Source: an uncultured Eubacteriales bacterium (GTDB taxonomy: Bacteria; Bacillota_A; Clostridia; Oscillospirales; Acutalibacteraceae). Taken from it: a DNA stretch of 19,586 bases. The notes beneath the pieces are model-generated. The model ran no database searches. It worked only from the letters and a program-made list of their open reading frames with translations, and was not told where the DNA came from. Location of the stretch: the NCBI GenBank assembly GCA_934454005.1, contig CAKSGI010000016.1:1-19586 (forward strand). Reading direction: 5' to 3'. Each line of letters opens with the position of its first letter. The first letter of the stretch is position 1. Made by a program: the position numbers and the translations under genes. Positions 1 to 6,621 of the stretch are shown here, piece by piece.

Positions 1-2141
1 ATAATTCTTTAAAGAGAGCTCAATCTGGTGGAATTTTAACTATGGGAGAGCTTTTAAATATTGCAGGCGTTTTAAAAATATTAAGGATGTTACTAGATTG
101 GAAAAAGAGAAGTGAATCTATAGAAACTAGTTTGGACTATCGATTTAGAGGCATTTGTGCTAACAAGTATTTTGAGGATAGAATATATAGCTCTATATTA
201 TCAGAAGAAGAAATGTCCGATGTTGCGTCCAAAAATCTTGAAACTATTAGAAAAAAAATAAAATCTACATCTTTAAGAATACGTGAATCTTTAGATAAGA
301 TGATACATTCCTCAACATATCAAAAATTTCTTCAAGATCCAATTGTTACAATTAGAGCGGATAGATTTGTGTTGCCAGTTAAATCAGAGTATAGATCTGA
401 AATAAAAGGACTTGTTCATGATTCATCTGCTAGTGGTGCAACTGTGTTTATCGAACCGATTTCAGTAGTTGAATTAAACAATGAAATTAAGGTATTAAGA
501 GCTAAAGAAGCGGCGGAAATAGAAAAAATACTTGCAGATCTATCTAGTGAGGCGGGGGAATTTTCGGATGGCATAATATCAAGTTTTAATAACTGTGTAG
601 AATTAGAAGTTGTTTTTGCAAAGGCGCAGCTCGCATATAAAATGAAAGCAAGTTTACCTATTATGAATAATGAAGGTATAATTAATTTAAAAAAATCTAG
701 ACATCCGTTAATAAACAAAGAAAAGGTTGTCCCTACAGACATTGAATTAGGAACTAATTTTGATATTTTAGTTATAACGGGACCAAATACTGGAGGAAAA
801 ACAGTGTCTTTAAAGACGATTGGTTTGCTTACACTTATGGCCTTATGTGGAATGATGATACCAGCAGCTGATAATAGTAAACTTTGTGTTTTCAGTAAAG
901 TTTTAGCTGACATAGGAGATGAGCAAAGTATAGAGCAGTCACTGTCTACATTTTCTGCACATATGACGAATATTATAAGCATAATAAATGATGTTGATGA
1001 TAAAAGTTTAGTATTATTAGATGAACTTGGAGCAGGGACTGATCCGGTAGAAGGTGCGGCACTAGCAATTTCTATATTAGAAAAACTAAAAGATAGAGGC
1101 GTAAAAGTTGCAGCAACAACTCATTATGCGGAATTAAAAGAGTTTGCGATAAGAGCCAAAAGAGTAGAAAATGCTTGTTGTGAATTTGACATAAAAACAC
1201 TTAAACCTACGTATAAACTTTTGATTGGTGTTCCAGGAAAATCAAATGCATTTGCTATTTCAACGCGCCTTGGACTTGACAGAAATATTGTTGTTAGGGC
1301 AAATGAACTTGTATCCGAGGAGAGTAAAAGGTTTGAAGAGGCAGTTAGTAATTTGGAGAAAAAACGCCAAGAGCTCGAGGAAAAACGTAAAGAAACAAAT
1401 TTATTGAATTTAAAAGCTCAAAAAATTCAAAAAGAAGCAAACGATATAATGGCAAAAGCAAAAAGAGATGCTCAAAGCTATATTGAATCTGCGAAAGTTA
1501 CTGCTGGAAATCTTCTAGACAAAACAAGAGTTCAAGCAGATGCCATTTTGAACGAACTCGAGGAACTAAAAAAACAGAAGTTTATAGATGCAGAATCCAA
1601 ACAAAAATTAAAGTCGGATATAAAAAAATTAGAGGAATCTGCAGACCCTGTTACCGGAAGTAAAAATGTTGATTATAAATTACCAAGAAAGTTACAAGTT
1701 GGCGATGAAGTTATTATTTTTGATATAGATAAAAGAGCAACAGTTTTAGAAGTTGATAAAGATAACAAAAATGCATTAGTGCAAGCGGGAATAATAAAAA
1801 CAAGGGTACCTGTTAACAATTTAAGATTAACTGAAAAAAAGAAAAAAGTGGCAGTTGGGAGTAGCACAAGAAATGTAAAAAGTAATGTTAATAGAAATAT
1901 TAGAACAGAAATAGACTTAAGAGGTAAAAATGCATTAGAAGCTACATTAGAACTTGATAACTTTATAGATTCTGCAATACTGTCTGGAATAAACCAGTTA
2001 ACCGTTATACATGGAAAAGGAACAGGCGTTTTGAGAAAAGAAATTCAAGCGCATTTAAAAAAGCATCCAAATGTAAAAAGTTATAGGTTAGGGGTTTTTG
2101 GTGAAGGAGAATCCGGAGTTACTATAGTAGAATTAAAATAA
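1..2141 (+). CDS. mutS2: MutS2 family ATPase/Smr endonuclease, 5' end outside the window
   Basis: This is the MutS2-type ATPase, which acts on branched DNA and stalled, collided ribosomes rather than in classical mismatch repair. The reading frame is open to the left edge (first full codon at 3), and residues before the ATG at 42 still match the family, so that ATG is internal. About 712 residues are visible; family members are near 785, so roughly 75-90 are missing. Counting from the ATG at 42, the Walker A motif GPNTGGKT is at 247-254. It is followed by the signature around IGDEQSIEQSLSTFSAHM and Walker B LVLLDELGAGTDP. A long charged coiled coil lies at about 430-540. The C-terminal Smr domain starts at TEIDLRGKNA and includes the HGKGTGVLR motif. 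All catalytic motifs look intact. The ypmS-like gene starts 70 bases downstream on the same strand and may be cotranscribed. Confidence 0.97.
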   Translation, partial: NSLKRAQSGGILTMGELLNIAGVLKILRMLLDWKKRSESIETSLDYRFRGICANKYFEDRIYSSILSEEEMSDVASKNLETIRKKIKSTSLRIRESLDKMIHSSTYQKFLQDPIVTIRADRFVLPVKSEYRSEIKGLVHDSSASGATVFIEPISVVELNNEIKVLRAKEAAEIEKILADLSSEAGEFSDGIISSFNNCVELEVVFAKAQLAYKMKASLPIMNNEGIINLKKSRHPLINKEKVVPTDIELGTNFDILVITGPNTGGKTVSLKTIGLLTLMALCGMMIPAADNSKLCVFSKVLADIGDEQSIEQSLSTFSAHMTNIISIINDVDDKSLVLLDELGAGTDPVEGAALAISILEKLKDRGVKVAATTHYAELKEFAIRAKRVENACCEFDIKTLKPTYKLLIGVPGKSNAFAISTRLGLDRNIVVRANELVSEESKRFEEAVSNLEKKRQELEEKRKETNLLNLKAQKIQKEANDIMAKAKRDAQSYIESAKVTAGNLLDKTRVQADAILNELEELKKQKFIDAESKQKLKSDIKKLEESADPVTGSKNVDYKLPRKLQVGDEVIIFDIDKRATVLEVDKDNKNALVQAGIIKTRVPVNNLRLTEKKKKVAVGSSTRNVKSNVNRNIRTEIDLRGKNALEATLELDNFIDSAILSGINQLTVIHGKGTGVLRKEIQAHLKKHPNVKSYRLGVFGEGESGVTIVELK

Positions 2142-2169
2142 TATGGAATAAGTTTAAACATTTCCTCGT

Positions 2170-2198
2170 ATAATTTTTAATGAGATAATAAAAATTAT
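2170..2198 (+). repeat. 10-bp inverted repeat directly upstream of a ribosome binding site
   Basis: Perfect arms ATAATTTTTA (2170-2179) and TAAAAATTAT (2189-2198) flank a 9-base loop. The right arm ends at the GGGAGG that serves the next gene. The stem is all A-T and weak. It overlaps the ATG at 2197, which argues against that ATG being the start. A role in mRNA folding near the ribosome binding site is an inference. Confidence 0.5.
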
Positions 2199-2211
2199 GG
2201 GAGGAAAAATA

Positions 2212-2826
2212 TTGTCTAAAAAAAATAATTTTAAAAAAAACTTTTTTAAAGATGTTATAGCTGTATTAGTTGCGGATGTGATATTGATTGGGATTATGTT
2301 TTGTTTTGCTATTAATGATGAAAATAGTGGAAAATATTCATCAACACCATCATGCAAAGCAGTGGCAAAAATGGCAGCTTCAGCGGTTACAAATAAGGAA
2401 GCTAAGATATCAGACCAAGAACTCAATGATTTACTGGCGTACATACTTAGCAAATCTGGCCAGGCAAGTAACATTGTAAAAGGCATATACGTAGATATAA
2501 TAGATAACACTCAAACAGCCAAGATATATGTTCCAATTACATATAAAGGATTATCTTTAGGGTTGTCTGGGAATTTAAATATAAACTTAAACGATGAATT
2601 ATCTAGAGTAGAATTGACGTTATCCAAAACAAAGGTAGGAAAATTACCCATTCCATCTCGGATAGTATCTAAAATGATCGCGAAGGAGTTTGAAAATTAC
2701 TTAAAGTATGATGAACCTACTATTTGGTTTAATTCTAAGATAAAGTTGAATTTTGAATATATAAATATAACGGCGCAAATAAAAACTTTAGAAATAAAAG
2801 ATGACAATTTATTTATAAAGTTTTAA
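2212..2826 (+). CDS. YpmS-like (DUF2140-type) membrane-anchored protein
   Basis: This 204-residue protein has one N-terminal membrane helix (about residues 18-36, after a Lys/Asn-rich start) and an extracytoplasmic domain. It resembles the YpmS/DUF2140 family of Gram-positive bacteria: a segment setting up two conserved beta stretches (AKIYVPITYKGLSLGLSG, then LTLSKTKVGKLPIPSRIVSKMI). The 'VGKLPIPSRIV' segment matches the family's LxIPxxxV region. The biochemical role of the family is not established. I chose the TTG at 2212 because GGGAGG at 2199-2204 sits 7 bases before it. The in-frame ATG at 2197 has no Shine-Dalgarno and lies inside a small inverted repeat. The family assignment is moderately sure; the reading frame is sure. 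Confidence 0.75.
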   Translation: MSKKNNFKKNFFKDVIAVLVADVILIGIMFCFAINDENSGKYSSTPSCKAVAKMAASAVTNKEAKISDQELNDLLAYILSKSGQASNIVKGIYVDIIDNTQTAKIYVPITYKGLSLGLSGNLNINLNDELSRVELTLSKTKVGKLPIPSRIVSKMIAKEFENYLKYDEPTIWFNSKIKLNFEYINITAQIKTLEIKDDNLFIKF

Positions 2827-2830
2827 ATTA

Positions 2831-2861
2831 AAAGTTGGAGGAATAAACTCCAACTTTTTTT
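2831..2861 (+). terminator. Rho-independent terminator after the ypmS-like gene
   Basis: A 10-bp stem AAAGTTGGAG (2831-2840) / CTCCAACTTT (2848-2857), with a 7-base loop, runs into seven T residues. It lies 5 bases after the stop codon. Confidence 0.9.
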
Positions 2862-3215
2862 ATTTGTTGTTGCGATATTATTAACATTTTAAAAGCTAAT
2901 ATAGCTATATAAATAGAGATATTACACTAATAAATTTTACGTAAAATCCATATTATACAAGTTTTTAAAATAAAATATGTGCAATATGTTCACTAAACAT
3001 TTAATAAAGTCGACTTGTGTAGTATAATGTAATAAACAGATGATAATACATATTTTTTGTGAATTATTCCAATGTTTATTTGCGCTTACAATTGCTACAA
3101 GTGAATGCAAAAAGCCTATTTTTGCATTTAAGTACGTTAGGTGCTAAGTTGGTTGCAACCCATAGGACAAACTTTATGGGTAACAATAAATAATTTTTAA
3201 GAAAGAGGGATAACA
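2862..3215 (+). other. Non-coding region with structured leader before the pilin-type gene
   Basis: This 354-base stretch has no credible ORF. A perfect TATAAT is at 3023-3028, but I see no good -35 at the right distance, so a promoter there is only tentative. If it is used, the transcript has a leader of about 180 bases. That leader contains a perfect 10-bp hairpin, AATGCAAAAA (3104-3113) / TTTTTGCATT (3119-3128), with loop GCCTA. A self-complementary GGTTGCAACC (3151-3160) and a second hairpin, ACCCATA / TATGGGT (about 3158-3182), follow. GAGGG at about 3205 is the ribosome binding site for the next gene. No known riboswitch class could be assigned by eye. Confidence 0.5.
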
Positions 3216-4742
3216 ATGAAAACGAGAAAAACGAAAAAAATAATGGCGTTGTTATTAACTTTTTTACTTATGGTAGCCAGTGTGCCTTTATTAGCGTTTG
3301 GGGATTGGAATACAGATAACCCTAATGAATCAACTGGAACTATAAGTGTTAAAGTGGCTGATCCCACCGCTGATGCCGATAATTTTTGGGCGTACAAGTT
3401 AGTTGATTCAACCTATGATGCAAGTAATAATACAGTAAATGATGAGTGGAATAGCAATTTTACAGGTATGTTTGCTGACAATACTTATGGGTATGAAGGT
3501 TTAACAGTTGATAATTTTAAAAAAAATTATAAAGATACAGGAGCTTTGAGAGAATTTTTAGCTGCGGCAAAAAAATATATTGATGATAAAAAAATAGAAA
3601 ACACTGCTATAGCGGATAATAGTAGTGGAAGTGGATCAGGAAATTTAGAGTATGCAGTTTTTAATAACCTTAAAATGGGTTCGTACATTATTGTACCTGA
3701 AACGGTAAATAGTGGAGTAATGTATCAGTATATGTTAGGATCTATTGAAGCCAGTGTTAATGCGGCTGGGAATTGGCAAATTGATTCTCCAACATTAGAA
3801 GCAAAGTATACTTCTAAGATTACTGTACAGGCTCAATTTGATAAAGAATCTGTATCAAATGGAAAAGATGTAACATTTAAAACGCAAACAGTAGGCATTA
3901 ATAATATAGATGGTATAGGTGATTTAAAATGGAAAATGTTTATGGCAGGAGAATTTAAAGTAAAAGATACAACATCGTATTCAAAGAGTATAAAAGTAAC
4001 TGTAAAAAACAAAGATGGTTCGGATTCGAAAGTTCTTGCTTATGGAACTGAGTATACGGTTACTGAAAAATCAGACTCATCAGGGTCAGATAGTGCAAAA
4101 AAAACATATACAGTTACAATTGGTAAAGAAAAAGCCCAGGCTTATTCAGATAAAGTTATTGTAGTCGAGGCAACTAGAACCTTAAGAATTTTGGCAACAG
4201 ATGCTAATGTTGGAGGTTATGTAGGAAGTGAATTAGAGGCTAGAGTATTTTTTAGCAATAGTGCTCATCAAAATATAATAGGTGATTATGATACAGTTAA
4301 AACTAACGGTATTGAACTTGGTTGTTTTGAGGGAGGAAGTTCTCAAATAAAAGGGGTTGCCGAGTTTGAACTATATGAAAAGAATGGAGAGTCTTATACA
4401 AAAATTACGGATGCATTTGGATTGAATGGAGGAAAGATTCAAACTACTGATAGTGATTTCGCACAGTTGAGTTTATTAGGTTCAGATAGGGAATATGCCT
4501 TAAAAATGGTAAAAGCACCTAGTGGGTATAATATGATAGATGATTACATAGAGGTTGACACTGCTGCCGATCCGCAGTCAAATGGGTATTGGAGAGTTAA
4601 TATTAATTTAACGAAATCAATTGATCTACCAGGTACAGGTGGCATGGGTACTACAATATTCACAATAACAGGTATAGCATTAATGGTAGCAGCAGGGGTA
4701 TTGTTTGTAGTATCTAAAAAGAGAGAATCAGATGTAAAATAG
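3216..4742 (+). CDS. LPXTG-anchored SpaA-type fimbrial/pilin-like surface protein
   Basis: A 508-residue surface protein. It has a signal peptide (Lys/Arg-rich start, hydrophobic core about 9-27) and a fimbrial N-terminal domain with the GSYIIVPET segment at 155-163. A middle domain begins near 'LEAKYTSK' (194-201), where pilins usually carry their polymerising lysine. The C-terminal domain is SpaA/Cna_B-like ('VAEFELYEKNG', 381-391). The sorting signal is LPGTG (471-475), a membrane helix (about 480-500) and KKRESDVK. The position and architecture match major pilin or fimbrial subunits covalently attached by sortases, two of which follow. The C-terminal domain is atypical: its E-box-like segment reads YALKMVKAPSGY (427-438) with Met in place of the usual Glu, and the expected Lys near 'LGCFEGG' is absent. 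It could therefore be a non-polymerising anchored adhesin rather than a pilus shaft. Confidence 0.85.
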   Translation: MKTRKTKKIMALLLTFLLMVASVPLLAFGDWNTDNPNESTGTISVKVADPTADADNFWAYKLVDSTYDASNNTVNDEWNSNFTGMFADNTYGYEGLTVDNFKKNYKDTGALREFLAAAKKYIDDKKIENTAIADNSSGSGSGNLEYAVFNNLKMGSYIIVPETVNSGVMYQYMLGSIEASVNAAGNWQIDSPTLEAKYTSKITVQAQFDKESVSNGKDVTFKTQTVGINNIDGIGDLKWKMFMAGEFKVKDTTSYSKSIKVTVKNKDGSDSKVLAYGTEYTVTEKSDSSGSDSAKKTYTVTIGKEKAQAYSDKVIVVEATRTLRILATDANVGGYVGSELEARVFFSNSAHQNIIGDYDTVKTNGIELGCFEGGSSQIKGVAEFELYEKNGESYTKITDAFGLNGGKIQTTDSDFAQLSLLGSDREYALKMVKAPSGYNMIDDYIEVDTAADPQSNGYWRVNINLTKSIDLPGTGGMGTTIFTITGIALMVAAGVLFVVSKKRESDVK

Positions 4743-4854
4743 TGTTTAAATAGTTTTTGGAAAGTTTGTAAATTAGGGATGTGTACATAAAAAGGTTGCT
4801 TATGGCCTGATGTACTGGTTATGTTATAAGTGTTACCTAAAAGTATATTGATTT

Positions 4855-4889
4855 AAGAGTCTATTGTTTTACAATGATAGACTCTTTTC
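4855..4889 (+). terminator. Hairpin terminator between pilin-type gene and sortases
   Basis: Stem AAGAGTCTAT (4855-4864) / ATAGACTCTT (4877-4886), then TT. It lies about 110 bases after the pilin-type stop and 135 before the first sortase. It would lower sortase expression relative to the surface protein. TATAAT-like hexamers at 4894-4899 and 4939-4944 could give the sortases their own start, but neither has a convincing -35. Confidence 0.75.
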
Positions 4890-5023
4890 AATGTATAATA
4901 TGTGAAGCAGAAAATAGGTTTGTTTATGGCATTGGGTGTATAATTGTAATAGAAGCGGCAATTGTATTATTGTGGTGCTTAAAAAGATAAAATTGAGTAA
5001 TTTCTAAGCCTAAGGAGGAAACA

Positions 5024-5869
5024 ATGAAAAAACGTGTGCCTACGATTTTTATTATAGTTATTTTTGTTGCGGGACTAGCTGTACTTTTGTATCCCAAAGT
5101 GGCCAACTATATTTATGAAAAAAATAGTGCTAAAATAATTAGACAGTATAATGGGGAGGTTAGCGGTTTAGTCAATGAACGTATACAAAAAGAAAAGGAA
5201 GAGGCTATACAATATAATAAAAATCTTGTTGGGAATAATGTTGACTTAATAGATCCATTTGATAAATCTGGGAATGGGGTAATGGATAATAAATATGAAG
5301 ATATGCTAGATATAAGTAGTGTTATGGCATATTTAGAGATTCCAGTAATAAATATAAAGCTTCCCGTGTATCACGGCACAGACGATAATACTTTAAGAAA
5401 AGGGATTGGACATCTAGAGAGTACGTCTTTACCTATAGGAGGAGAATCAACACATGCAGTGCTTTCTGGTCATAGCGGAATGCCAGGCACAGAACAGTTT
5501 ACAAATCTTGACCGTTTAAAAGAAGGCAATATTTTTAGAATATATGTTTTAGATGAGATTCTTACTTATCAAGTATATAACATAGAAGTTGTAGAGCCTA
5601 AAAATGTTGCTTCATTAAAGATTGTGAATGGTGAAGATTATGTAACATTAGTCACCTGTACTCCGTATGGAGTAAATTCGCATAGACTTTTAGTTCATGG
5701 AAGAAGAATCCAGGAAGACTCATCGCTATCGGAGCCAAATATAGATAGAAAATTTAGTATGGAAGATATAATTATATTTGTATTTTTTATTTTTATGATG
5801 ATATTGTTATATTTTATTAAAAAGAAAAAAAAGTATAGGAAAGTTGGTAAACATGAGAAAATTGATTAG
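5024..5869 (+). CDS. Class C sortase (pilin-polymerising type)
   Basis: A 281-residue membrane-bound cysteine transpeptidase that cuts LPXTG-type signals and joins the surface protein to a nucleophile. It has an N-terminal membrane helix (about 6-24) and an extracytoplasmic region with a class C lid motif DPF at 77-79. The catalytic His is in LSGHSG (His150), Cys in TLVTCTPYG (Cys212) and Arg in SHRLLVHG (Arg221). A second C-terminal membrane helix (about 248-266) is followed by a Lys-rich tail. The lid plus two membrane anchors is the class C arrangement. The start has a strong AAGGAGG 5 bases upstream. Its 3' end overlaps the next sortase by 17 bases, implying translational coupling. The upstream LPGTG protein is its obvious substrate. 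Confidence 0.93.
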   Translation: MKKRVPTIFIIVIFVAGLAVLLYPKVANYIYEKNSAKIIRQYNGEVSGLVNERIQKEKEEAIQYNKNLVGNNVDLIDPFDKSGNGVMDNKYEDMLDISSVMAYLEIPVINIKLPVYHGTDDNTLRKGIGHLESTSLPIGGESTHAVLSGHSGMPGTEQFTNLDRLKEGNIFRIYVLDEILTYQVYNIEVVEPKNVASLKIVNGEDYVTLVTCTPYGVNSHRLLVHGRRIQEDSSLSEPNIDRKFSMEDIIIFVFFIFMMILLYFIKKKKKYRKVGKHEKID

Positions 5870-6560
5870 AATAGTTTCAATATTAATGTTTGCTGTGGGA
5901 ATATTTTTGGTTATATACCCAATTTATTTAAAAATAAATTTTAATAAACAAACATCAGAATCTATAAAAAATTTTGATGAGCAAGTTAATAATGTATTAG
6001 AATCGAATTCCGGGCCAGCTTCAAGTGTAGATTACGATGCGTTGTTAAGGGATATGATAAAGTATAATCAAGATTTATTCAAAAATGGACAGAGCAATAG
6101 GATTATTGATCAATTGTCATTTGAGTTACCTGACTTTAAGCTTTCGGATTATGGTATTCAAGACGAAATGTTTGGATACATAACAATTCCATCTATCGAT
6201 GTTAATCTTCCAATTTATAATGGTGCAAGTGAATCTAATATGGTCAAGGGTGCGGCTCATCTTTCGCATACATCGTTGCCCGTTAGAGGGAATAATACAA
6301 ATTGTGTAATTGCTGCACATCATAGGTATGCAGGGATTTCGATGTTCAAAAGAATAGTTGACCTCAGGGTAGGTGACATTATTTATATTACTAATTTTTG
6401 GGAGAGGATTGAATACAAAGTAATAGAGACTAAAATAATAGATCCGTCCGAAAGTTGGAATATTTATATACAACCAAATAAGGAATTAATAACGCTTTCT
6501 ACGTGTTATCCGTTTCCGTACACAACTCAAAGATATCTAGTTTATGCCTCTCCAGTTTAA
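5853..6560 (+). CDS. Second sortase, class C-like, without C-terminal membrane helix
   Basis: A 235-residue sortase with an N-terminal membrane helix (about 6-26). The catalytic His lies in AAHHRYAG (His156 by alignment with the AGH motif), Cys in TLSTCYPF (Cys218) and Arg in TTQRYLVY (Arg227). Compared with its partner it has no DPW/DPF lid that I can see and ends right after the catalytic domain, so it may have a different substrate or act as a housekeeping-type anchoring enzyme. The ATG at 5853 is preferred: AGGAAAG lies 9 bases upstream, while the in-frame TTG at 5844 is too close to it. It overlaps the upstream sortase by 17 bases. The class label is tentative; the sortase call is firm. 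Confidence 0.9.
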   Translation: MRKLIRIVSILMFAVGIFLVIYPIYLKINFNKQTSESIKNFDEQVNNVLESNSGPASSVDYDALLRDMIKYNQDLFKNGQSNRIIDQLSFELPDFKLSDYGIQDEMFGYITIPSIDVNLPIYNGASESNMVKGAAHLSHTSLPVRGNNTNCVIAAHHRYAGISMFKRIVDLRVGDIIYITNFWERIEYKVIETKIIDPSESWNIYIQPNKELITLSTCYPFPYTTQRYLVYASPV

Positions 6561-6602
6561 AAAAACCACTCTCTCTAGGCTTTACTAGAGTAAGAGTGGT
6601 TT
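6559..6602. terminator. Bidirectional terminator between convergent genes
   Basis: AAACCACTCT (6563-6572) and CTCTAG (6573-6578) pair with CTAGAG (6585-6590) and AGAGTGGTTT (6593-6602), with a 6-base loop and a 2-base bulge. On the minus strand it is followed by a run of seven T (complement of A 6559-6565), giving a strong terminator for the 822-residue gene. On the plus strand the T tract is weaker. Confidence 0.85.
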
Positions 6603-6621
6603 GATTTCTTGAAAAATGAAG

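Noticed and set aside
416..982. 188-codon frame on the minus strand
   Set aside because: It lies antisense within mutS2, whose protein motifs are complete on the other strand.
3101..3182. Possible cyclic di-GMP riboswitch before the pilin-type gene
   Set aside because: Some GCAAA/GCC-like and AGGT-like words recall the class, but the conserved core is not present in the right order, so I describe only a structured leader.
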